Assembly (NCBI GenBank): GCA_018303045.1
Contig: JAGVYX010000044.1
Span: forward strand, 1-5,957
DNA: 5,957 nt
Source: Candidatus Woesearchaeota archaeon
GTDB lineage: Archaea > Nanobdellota > Nanobdellia > Woesearchaeales > GW2011-AR9
Reading direction: 5' to 3'
The notes under the pieces were generated by a model. The model worked only from the letters and a program-made list of their open reading frames with translations. It was not told the origin of the DNA and ran no database searches. Positions 1-4,405 of the stretch are shown one piece after another. Position 1 is the first letter of the stretch; each line of letters opens with the position of its first letter. The position numbers and the translations under genes were made by a program.

Positions 1-1
1 A

Positions 2-97
2 ATACAAGAAAATATTTCAGAATGCCTATTCTTTATAAATGAAAATCTGTCGATCAAGAAATTCTTCGACGAGCTAAGGAAAAAATGTCAAACATGA
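2..97 (+). CDS. C-terminal fragment of an unidentified protein (cut by window edge)
   Basis: An open frame enters from the left edge and runs 31 codons to a TGA at 95-97. Its translation ends FFDELRKKCQT, preceded by a mixed acidic/hydrophobic stretch (INENLSIKKF) that reads like the amphipathic C-terminal helix of a soluble protein. The other two + frames close by positions 38 and 42, so this is the only long open + frame at the edge. The fragment is too short to name a family. If real, it is the last part of a gene upstream in the same orientation as the glycan genes, separated from them by about 700 bases. It could also be a chance open frame. The bases left of the window would settle this. 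Confidence 0.45.
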   Translation: MQENISECLFFINENLSIKKFFDELRKKCQT

Positions 98-209
98 GTC
101 ATTTATATAATTTTTGTATTTGTTGGCTCTGTAGAAAGTGCAGCGACCATCAATTTGTGAAGCGCTTTTGGATTATACAGCCAGCCGAAAAAGAGGTTGT
201 CTCATACAG

Positions 210-265
210 AAAACAAAGATTTTCCGGGGGCGCCAAAATCTCGTTGTTTTTAGGGCGCCTTACGG
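210..265. repeat. Two overlapping, mutually exclusive hairpins
   Basis: Hairpin 1 pairs AAAACAA (210-216) and AGATTTT (217-223) with AAAATCT (235-241) and TTGTTTT (244-250), leaving a CG bulge at 242-243 and the loop CCGGGGGCGCC (224-234). Hairpin 2 uses that loop as its left arm: CCG, two G's and GGCGCC (224-234) pair with GGCGCC, TT and CGG (254-265, one A unpaired), continued inward by AAAA/TTTT (235-238 with 247-250) after a 3-base bulge. The two structures share bases 224-250, so they cannot form together. No run of T follows hairpin 2 directly on the + strand, so it is not a standard terminator. As an RNA this would be a two-state element; as DNA it may be a repeat. Confidence 0.5.
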
Positions 266-304
266 AGAACTTTGACCTTAGGTCTAAAACATCAAATACT
301 GAAC

Positions 305-351
305 TATAGCAACTGACATTAATTTTTGAACAATAAATAGCAGTTACTATA
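305..351. repeat. 11-bp inverted repeat (10/11), AT-rich
   Basis: TATAGCAACTG (305-315) is matched by CAGTTACTATA (341-351), with one mismatch and a 25-base AT-rich interior. The right arm overlaps the first two bases of the next palindrome at 350-398, so the two inverted repeats abut. No function can be read from it. Confidence 0.4.
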
Positions 352-398
352 TACAAAAGACATAACTAATGGTATAAAAATTTATCTCTTTTGGTATA
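350..398. repeat. Imperfect palindrome, copy A
   Basis: The left arm TATAC-AAAAGA-c-ATAA (350-365) pairs with TTAT-c-TCTTTT-g-GTATA (382-398), with one C-C mismatch and one bulged G at 393. The interior is 16 bases. The outer parts match those of the palindrome at 2063-2113 downstream of the next gene: TATACAAAAG on the left and TCTTTTGGTATA on the right, including the same bulged G. The two copies lie in the same orientation. This suggests a small repeated family (REP-like or MITE-like) or a recurring intergenic RNA hairpin. Confidence 0.6.
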
Positions 399-489
399 AA
401 TGGCCATCGAGTGAAGCGAGACTTTCTACTGAGCTGTAGTTATTAACTAAAGTTTCTAACTATCCAAACCGCCGTCTATTTACAAGCGA

Positions 490-592
490 TATAATCGTCA
501 TCAAAGCGGCCTGCGGCGCAAGCCTCGAATCTATTGTTAAAAATATATACTAAGAGACTATCTCAGTAGGAGCCAAAAGCCAAGCAGGCCGC
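490..592 (+). ncRNA. Candidate structured RNA behind a TATAAT box
   Basis: A 9-bp perfect GC-rich stem, GCGGCCTGC (506-514) with GCAGGCCGC (584-592), encloses two smaller hairpins. The first, GGC-GCAA-GCC (515-524), follows the outer stem without a gap and has a GNRA-type tetraloop. The second is CTA/GAGA with TCTC/TAG (550-569), carrying an asymmetric internal loop. A perfect -10 hexamer TATAAT lies at 490-495, which would place the transcript start near 501-503, just before the outer stem; no good -35 is seen. In addition, CTACTGAG (426-433) is complementary to CTCAGTAG (562-569), an alternative pairing. It matches no tRNA, tmRNA, RNase P or SRP RNA motif that I recognise. Orientation is assumed from the -10. 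It could be a chance arrangement in a repeat-rich region. Confidence 0.3.
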
Positions 593-695
593 GACGTGGT
601 TCGGATAACACCGCCAGCCTACCGAGACAGGTTCTAAAAATGGACCTAGCTCTGCGCGTTAGCGCGAAGTAAGGCAATTCCTGCCCATTCATAAC

Positions 696-740
696 ATAGC
701 TAGCGATAATAATTGTACGAAAATATATCCCGCTAGCTAT
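696..740. repeat. Perfect 10-bp inverted repeat upstream of the SGNH gene
   Basis: ATAGCTAGCG (696-705) and CGCTAGCTAT (731-740) are exact reverse complements, separated by 25 AT-rich bases. The right arm is followed by AAAA, not T, so a + strand terminator is unlikely. The repeat spans the best candidate promoter for the downstream gene (TTGTAC at 713-718, TATAAA at 738-743), which would suit an operator bound by a dimeric regulator or a hairpin over the promoter. That role is inference. Confidence 0.5.
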
Positions 741-743
741 AAA
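713..743 (+). promoter_or_regulatory. Possible sigma-70-type promoter for the SGNH gene
   Basis: TTGTAC (713-718) and TATAAA (738-743) resemble -35 and -10 boxes, but the spacer of 19 bases is long. The expected start near 750 leaves a leader of about 55 bases that includes the hairpin CAAAC-CTCT-GTTTG (754-767). AT-rich DNA yields such boxes by chance, so support is weak. Confidence 0.25.
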
Positions 744-791
744 ACCTTATAAACAAACCTCTGTTTGGGCAGCTATATCTTTCCAAAAGTT

Positions 792-799
792 AAAAGAGA
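792..799 (+). promoter_or_regulatory. Ribosome binding site supporting the TTG start at 806
   Basis: AAAAGAGA (792-799) partly matches the AAGGAGGT consensus and lies six bases before TTG (806-808). No in-frame ATG or GTG precedes the first membrane segment. The next in-frame ATG is residue 47, which would remove that segment, so the TTG is the best start. Confidence 0.45.
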
Positions 800-805
800 T
801 TATCT

Positions 806-2023
806 TTGCAACGTAAAACAATAATAGTTATTGGTATATTTCTCTTAGCGCTAGCGTTGGTAAATTTAATAGCTTCTGTTGTGATTAATGTAGAATTTTT
901 AGAGCAATATTCAAGCCGAAAGGAAATACGCGAACAATCAAAAATGGGCGTATCTATTCTTAGGCATCAGCTTTATTGGTTGGGTATTGCCTTTCTGGTA
1001 ATTGCTGGCGCGCTTATTTTCTTTTCTCGGTGCATATTTTCTTTTTGTCAGAAAAGAATTAAATTAGTTCAAAATATCTGTTTCTTATTTATAATAATTG
1101 TGTTTCTTCTAATCTTTGGAGAGGTTTTTCTACGGCTAATCTTTGCAGAACAGCTTAATCAGGAATATGGTTACGGCCCTGGCTATCTTACTCTAGCTAA
1201 AAAGATTCCTTTAAATTCTCTGGGCTTTAGAGACGCAGAGCATACAGTTCTTAAAGATGCATCTACTAAACGAATTCTGATTCTGGGTGATTCCATGACC
1301 TATGGTGCTGGAATTAAAGATTTTAACCAGGTTTACGGCAGAGTACTCCAAACAAAGCTAGATCTATCCCGCGGCAGCGGTAAATATGAAATAATTATCC
1401 TTGCTAAGCCAGGGCATTCAACTTATGATGAATTAATTACTCTGAAAAATATCGGATTAAATTATGAACCCGACATTATCGTTCTAGGGTATCATCTAAA
1501 CGATGCTGAAGGTTATGATTCTAGAATCGGTTTCGAGAAATTATATTTCCGCCATTATTTTATTCCTTATGCGGCTGGTGGCTGGTTATACCAGCATTCT
1601 TACTTATTTTATTTTATTGAAAGCAGATTAAAAAATATCTTTAGAACCTATGGTTTTGAAGAGAAAACCTATGAGGATTACGTGAGACAGTTGTACAGTC
1701 CAACGAATAGTTTTCTTGAGCAGCATCGCCGAATGCTTAAGCTGTTTATTCAATTTGGAACACGGCAGGGCATTCCAGTAATAGTGATGGATATTCCTGC
1801 ATTGATAGATGGCGAGAATTATCCTTTTTCTTTTGTGACAGAGTATGTCAGTAATGTAACTAGTGATGCCGGTGGTTATTATTTGGACTTACTTCCTTCG
1901 CTTTATAATTATACTCAGCGAGAATTAAGGGTAAGTTTTCTTGATGGACATTTGAATGAAAAGGCGCATGCCCTCGTTGGAGAATTTCTGTACAATTTCC
2001 TTGAAGAAAACGGTTTCCTGTAG
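806..2023 (+). CDS. Membrane-anchored SGNH/GDSL-family hydrolase or acyltransferase
   Basis: A 405-residue protein with three N-terminal membrane segments (about residues 5-28, 57-78 and 89-113), then an SGNH domain from about 135 to the end. The family hallmarks are in order: NSLGFRD (137-143); block I GDSMTYGAG (161-169) with likely nucleophile Ser163; Gly203 in AKPGHSTYDEL as the block II glycine; GYHLNDAEG (228-236) with Asn232 of block III; and FLDGH (378-382) supplying Asp380 and His382. All four catalytic or oxyanion positions are present, so the enzyme should be active on an ester or acyl group. Substrate and the side of the membrane on which the domain lies cannot be read. The start is TTG. 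Related hydrolases are found beside DUF5989 and carbamoyltransferase genes, and both follow here, so a role in glycan or secondary-metabolite modification is likely (inference). Confidence 0.9.
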   Translation: MQRKTIIVIGIFLLALALVNLIASVVINVEFLEQYSSRKEIREQSKMGVSILRHQLYWLGIAFLVIAGALIFFSRCIFSFCQKRIKLVQNICFLFIIIVFLLIFGEVFLRLIFAEQLNQEYGYGPGYLTLAKKIPLNSLGFRDAEHTVLKDASTKRILILGDSMTYGAGIKDFNQVYGRVLQTKLDLSRGSGKYEIIILAKPGHSTYDELITLKNIGLNYEPDIIVLGYHLNDAEGYDSRIGFEKLYFRHYFIPYAAGGWLYQHSYLFYFIESRLKNIFRTYGFEEKTYEDYVRQLYSPTNSFLEQHRRMLKLFIQFGTRQGIPVIVMDIPALIDGENYPFSFVTEYVSNVTSDAGGYYLDLLPSLYNYTQRELRVSFLDGHLNEKAHALVGEFLYNFLEENGFL

Positions 2024-2062
2024 AATATCTTTGTCAATTCTCAGAGCAATTTTTATTTTCGT

Positions 2063-2113
2063 GTATACAAAAGGCACAAAATTCTGTTCGGAATTTTGAG
2101 TCTTTTGGTATAC
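2063..2113. repeat. Imperfect palindrome, copy B, just after the SGNH gene
   Basis: GTATAC-AAAAG-gCaC-AAAATTC (2063-2084) pairs with GAATTTTG-aGt-CTTTT-g-GTATAC (2091-2113) across a 6-base loop, TGTTCG (2085-2090). There are two mismatches and one bulged G, giving about 20 base pairs. It begins 39 bases after the SGNH stop and is followed by TTCTTTT, so on RNA it could end or protect the upstream transcript. Its outer arms match copy A at 350-398. It is too AT-rich at the base for a classical terminator. Confidence 0.65.
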
Positions 2114-2269
2114 TTCTTTTAGTTGGCTTAAAAGACCCCCTTCAGAGAGACTCAATTATTAGAAAAACTCCATTTTTACCAGTGGGGGGCAGAAAAAGTT
2201 TATTTTCCAAATCAAAGAAAATCCTAAAAAGCAACTACAAGAAATACAGCAAGGATGTATTTCCGTACA

Positions 2270-2295
2270 CGAAAACGAACAACGATTCGTTTTCG
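2270..2295. repeat. Perfect 10-bp hairpin
   Basis: CGAAAACGAA (2270-2279) and TTCGTTTTCG (2286-2295) are exact reverse complements around the 6-base loop CAACGA. No T-run follows, so it is not an obvious terminator. It lies 108 bases before the DUF5989 start and could be part of its leader or a stand-alone repeat. Confidence 0.55.
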
Positions 2296-2320
2296 GCGCT
2301 GAAAGGAGATGTTTTTCCCA

Positions 2321-2346
2321 TTTCCGGCAGCAAAATTGCCCGGAAA
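2321..2346. repeat. 11-bp hairpin with a 2-base bulge
   Basis: TTTCCGG (2321-2327) and GCAA (2330-2333) pair with TTGC (2336-2339) and CCGGAAA (2340-2346); CA at 2328-2329 bulges out. A TTTTT run occurs 12 bases later (2359-2363), too far for a typical intrinsic terminator. It lies 57 bases before the DUF5989 gene. Confidence 0.5.
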
Positions 2347-2403
2347 GTTAACTGTGCCTTTTTATCACAAAACTTATATATTAAAATTTCCCCCTAAGAT
2401 AAA

Positions 2404-2565
2404 ATGCCTCAAGACCAATCTTTACTTAAAGAAATGTTGTGCTTTTTAAAAGTTAGAAAAGCTTGGTGGATTGCTCCAATTATGCTGATGCTCTTCTTTA
2501 TCGGAGTACTTATCGTATTTGGTCAAAGCAGCGCTATTTCTCCTTTCATCTATGCCTTATTTTAG
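2404..2565 (+). CDS. DUF5989 family small membrane protein (SxtK-like)
   Basis: A 53-residue protein with a basic, aromatic juxtamembrane motif (FLKVRKAWW, 14-22), one hydrophobic segment (about 23-40), and the C-terminal signature GQSSAISPFIYALF (40-53). This matches the pattern I know for DUF5989: an FL-R-RK-WW start, a single membrane helix, then a GxSSxxxPFIYxLF-type end at the very C terminus. Length is typical. The family has no established function, but its members sit next to carbamoyltransferase genes, as here, where one follows 135 bases downstream. The saxitoxin-cluster protein SxtK is a similar small neighbour of the carbamoyltransferase SxtI (from memory). The start is ATG with no good Shine-Dalgarno; ATG at residue 11 is an alternative. 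The short length makes it easy to miss in gene calling. Confidence 0.85.
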   Translation: MPQDQSLLKEMLCFLKVRKAWWIAPIMLMLFFIGVLIVFGQSSAISPFIYALF

Positions 2566-2584
2566 TTCTAAATGTTATTTTTTG

Positions 2585-2610
2585 TTGTACTTTTCCATAA
2601 CTTTTATAAG
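2585..2610 (+). promoter_or_regulatory. Weak possible promoter ahead of the carbamoyltransferase
   Basis: TTGTAC (2585-2590), the same hexamer as ahead of the SGNH gene, precedes TATAAG (2605-2610), but the spacing of 14 bases is short. TTGTTG (2582-2587) gives a 17-base spacer with a poorer -35. Transcription from further upstream through the DUF5989 gene is equally possible. Confidence 0.2.
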
Positions 2611-2640
2611 AATTTTATGTTAGAAAACTAATCAAAAGGT

Positions 2641-2668
2641 AATTTAGTCCCCTTTTAGGGGATTAATT
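2641..2668 (+). promoter_or_regulatory. Leader hairpin before the carbamoyltransferase gene
   Basis: TTAGTCCCCT (2644-2653) pairs with AGGGGATTAA (2657-2666) around a TTT loop, giving ten consecutive pairs with one G-U; two more pairs follow after a bulged T (2641-2668). It is the most G+C-rich point of this AT-rich leader and ends 32 bases before the start codon. What follows is TTATCTAATATG, not a T-run, so termination is not expected. It could regulate message stability or translation. Confidence 0.5.
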
Positions 2669-2690
2669 ATCTAATATGTTATCTAATATG
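2667..2690 (+). repeat. 12-bp tandem direct repeat, two copies
   Basis: TTATCTAATATG occurs twice without a gap (2667-2678 and 2679-2690), directly after the leader hairpin and ten bases before the carbamoyltransferase ATG. It creates a five-codon frame (ATG at 2676, TGA at 2691-2693). A GTG at 2690 opens another five-codon frame whose TGA (2702-2704) overlaps the gene's ATG as ATGA. A slipped-strand duplication is the simplest origin; copy number could alter leader length. Confidence 0.6.
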
Positions 2691-2700
2691 TGAAAAAATC

Positions 2701-4404
2701 ATGAGAATTTTAGGTATACACGATGGACATAATGCTTCGGCCTGTTTAATCGAAGATGGTGAGATTCGCCTGGCTATTCAGGAAGAACGGCTGGCTAATG
2801 AAAAAAATAAAGCCGGTTTCCCTTTTGAAAGTGTAAAACTGATTTTAAAGAATGCGCAACTCTCGCCTAGAGATATTAATAAAGCAGTCTTTGCCTCCAG
2901 GCACTCATCTGCGGTTTTTGCTACAGTTGATCATTTTAACAAGAAAAATTATCTTCTCCGTAACTTGGAAATATTAGGCATGAAAACGCCATTATATTCC
3001 TGGTACAAGTGGCAACGCAGGCAGGAGCGAATTAGGCAGGCTTGTTCTTTAGGATTCACCCCCAGACAAATTGTTTTTGCAGATCATCATAAATGCCATG
3101 CGGCTACAGCTTATTATGGCAGTCATTTTCCAAGAAATGAAAAAATTCTCGTACTTACTAATGATGGAGCTGGCGACAATCTTTGCGCTACAGTTTCCAT
3201 TGGATATAATAATCAATTAACACAATTAGCTTCAGTTCATCGTGATCATTCACTTGGCGGGGTTTATTGCCTAGTCACAAAAATGCTCGGCTTCAAGCCA
3301 CTGGAACATGAATACAAATTAATGGGAATGTCTCCTTATTGTTCAAAAAAGGGAGAACATAAAGGTTATCTTTTATTTAAGGATTTAATCTCCCTCTCAA
3401 AAAAGGACCCTTTAAAATTCAAAAAGAATGGTTCCCGGCCCATAGCCTTGCTAATGCCTCATTTGCAAAAAGTTACTCAATTTCAGCGGTTTGACTGGAT
3501 TTGCGCGGGATTGCAAAAATTTACGGAAGAAATTCTTATATCCTGGGTTAGAAACTGTATCTCCGCTACAGGGATAAAAAAAATTGCCTTGGCTGGTGGC
3601 ATATTTATGAATGTTAAAGCCAACAAAAAGATCATGGAATTGCCAGAAGTTGAAGATATGTTTGTGTTCCCTTCCTGTGGAGATGAGACCATCTCGATTG
3701 GTGCTGCTTACAAAACTTATGCCTATTTCAAACAAAGTAAAGATCCGGAAATATCGCCTTTACAGCATTTTTACTTGGGGGATACTTTTTCTGATAAAGC
3801 GGTCCGCGAGAATATCTTACTGTTTAGGAGTCAATTGCCCTTCAAAGTTAAGAAAATTAAGAACATTGAATTAGCGGTAGCTAGACTTCTGGCGCAAAAA
3901 AAAATAGTCGCCCGTTGCAAAGGCCGGATGGAATTTGGCGCTCGCGCCTTAGGGAATCGCTCGATCTTGGCTGATCCAGCAAATTTACACTGTCTTAGGG
4001 AAATTAATCTTTTGGTTAAAAAAAGAGACTTCTGGATGCCTTTCGCGCCAGTCATCTTAAGTGAACGTGTCAGTGATTATTTAATCAATCCTAAAAAAAT
4101 AGCTTCTCCTTATATGATTTTATCTTTTGATACTACTTCGCGATACAAAGAACTAATTGCTGCAGTGCATCAAGCTGATCTTACTGCCAGGCCGCAAGTA
4201 ATCGATAAACAATCTAATCCTGATTATTATTCTATTCTAAAAGAATTTGAGAAAATAACCGGCCGAGGAGCTCTTTTGAATACTTCTTTTAATCTTCATG
4301 GGTTTCCAATAGTTTATGGGCCAAAAGAGGCTTTAGAGGTCTTCCGCGACTCTGACCTGAAATATCTCGCTTTAGGAAACTATCTCCTGGAAAAGGAGAA
4401 TTAA
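2701..4404 (+). CDS. NodU/CmcH-family O-carbamoyltransferase
   Basis: A 567-residue two-domain enzyme of the usual family length. The N-terminal Kae1-like domain shows GIHDGHNAS (5-13), QEER (27-30), DHHKCHAATAYYGS (128-141) with the HHxxHAxxAYY signature, LTNDGAGDN (152-160), EYKLMGMSPY (204-213), LAGGIFMNVKAN (297-308) and PSCGDETISIGAA (324-336). The C-terminal YrdC-like domain shows GRMEFGARALGNRSILADP (408-426), WMPFAPVIL (445-453), ARPQVID (496-502) and NTSFNLHGFPIV (527-538). In characterised members such as TobZ the YrdC-like domain makes carbamoyl-adenylate from carbamoyl phosphate and ATP, and the Kae1-like domain passes the carbamoyl group to a hydroxyl of a sugar or metabolite. 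The acceptor cannot be read here. An alanine (413) replaces the usual proline in FGPRALGNR. No Shine-Dalgarno of note precedes the ATG. The flippase start lies one base after the stop. Confidence 0.96.
   Translation: MRILGIHDGHNASACLIEDGEIRLAIQEERLANEKNKAGFPFESVKLILKNAQLSPRDINKAVFASRHSSAVFATVDHFNKKNYLLRNLEILGMKTPLYSWYKWQRRQERIRQACSLGFTPRQIVFADHHKCHAATAYYGSHFPRNEKILVLTNDGAGDNLCATVSIGYNNQLTQLASVHRDHSLGGVYCLVTKMLGFKPLEHEYKLMGMSPYCSKKGEHKGYLLFKDLISLSKKDPLKFKKNGSRPIALLMPHLQKVTQFQRFDWICAGLQKFTEEILISWVRNCISATGIKKIALAGGIFMNVKANKKIMELPEVEDMFVFPSCGDETISIGAAYKTYAYFKQSKDPEISPLQHFYLGDTFSDKAVRENILLFRSQLPFKVKKIKNIELAVARLLAQKKIVARCKGRMEFGARALGNRSILADPANLHCLREINLLVKKRDFWMPFAPVILSERVSDYLINPKKIASPYMILSFDTTSRYKELIAAVHQADLTARPQVIDKQSNPDYYSILKEFEKITGRGALLNTSFNLHGFPIVYGPKEALEVFRDSDLKYLALGNYLLEKEN
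4393..4398 (+). promoter_or_regulatory. Strong Shine-Dalgarno inside the carbamoyltransferase end
   Basis: AAGGAG (4393-4398) lies within the last codons of the carbamoyltransferase and seven bases before TTG (4406-4408). It fixes the TTG as the flippase start and points to translational coupling between the two genes. The next in-frame ATGs, residues 13 and 14, have no comparable site and would cut into the first membrane helix. Confidence 0.8.
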
Positions 4405-4405
4405 C

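Larger units (their letters stand above)
98..805. other. Long gene-poor region rich in inverted repeats
   Basis: No convincing protein gene lies in these 708 bases. The open frames present are short, have no recognisable motif, and overlap strong inverted repeats. What the stretch does hold is structure: hairpins at 210-250 and 224-265, an 11-base odd palindrome GACCTTAGGTC at 274-284, inverted repeats at 305-351, 350-398, 506-592 and 696-740, and small hairpins at 629-647 (AGGT/ACCT), 673-685 (GGCA/TGCC) and 754-767 (CAAAC/GTTTG). Local composition changes: about 500-690 is clearly richer in G+C than the rest, while 290-400 and 690-805 are very AT-rich. Such a long non-coding stretch before a gene is unusual for a compact bacterial genome. 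It may hold an RNA gene, a repeat island, or a decayed segment; the sequence alone does not decide. Confidence 0.6.
2024..2403. other. Intergenic region with three hairpins, no convincing gene
   Basis: The 380 bases between the SGNH and DUF5989 genes hold a 51-base palindrome (2063-2113) and two hairpins (2270-2295, 2321-2346). One frame is open from a GTG at 2182 to 2397, but its lysine- and serine-rich translation has no membrane segment or known motif, and it runs through both downstream hairpins, so I do not call it a gene. In sxt-like groupings a membrane protein of roughly 130 residues (SxtJ) often accompanies DUF5989. The gap is about that long, but no frame here encodes a hydrophobic protein, so there is no visible remnant of it. 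Confidence 0.55.

Noticed and set aside
2..253. Possible reading of TGA as an amino acid, joining the edge fragment to a longer frame
   Set aside because: The frame of the edge fragment continues past TGA at 95 and 158 to a TAG at 251, which raises the idea of recoded TGA. The four intact genes contain no in-frame TGA and use normal glycine and tryptophan codons, and the extended translation is not convincing.
85..309. 74-codon + strand open frame
   Set aside because: Its translation has no motif, it is cysteine- and arginine-rich in an erratic way, it begins inside the better-reading gene tail that ends at 97, and it crosses the strong hairpins at 210-265.
150..356. 68-codon minus-strand open frame
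   Set aside because: No recognisable domain or convincing ribosome site, and it overlaps the inverted repeats at 210-265 and 305-351.
594..612. tRNA-like T-arm around GGTTCGGATAACACC
   Set aside because: The flanking bases do not form the five-pair T stem, and no acceptor, D or anticodon arm can be drawn around it.
350..2113. A transposon bounded by the two related palindromes with the SGNH gene as cargo
   Set aside because: There is no transposase, and the two palindromes lie in the same orientation as complete hairpins rather than as opposite terminal repeats. No target-site duplication was recognised.
1925..2155. 76-codon minus-strand frame overlapping the SGNH gene end
   Set aside because: It overlaps the conserved DGH catalytic block of the + strand gene and the palindrome at 2063-2113, and shows no motif.
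2182..2397. 71-codon + strand frame with a GTG start
   Set aside because: The translation is lysine- and serine-rich without any known motif, lacks the membrane segments expected of SxtJ, and runs through two hairpins, so coding is not supported.
2701..4404. TsaD (tRNA threonylcarbamoyl) or HypF identity for the two-domain enzyme
   Set aside because: It shares the Kae1-like and YrdC-like folds, but the domain order, GRMEFGARALGNR and NTSFNLHGFPIV motifs, and the absence of HypF zinc-finger and acylphosphatase parts point to the NodU/CmcH family.
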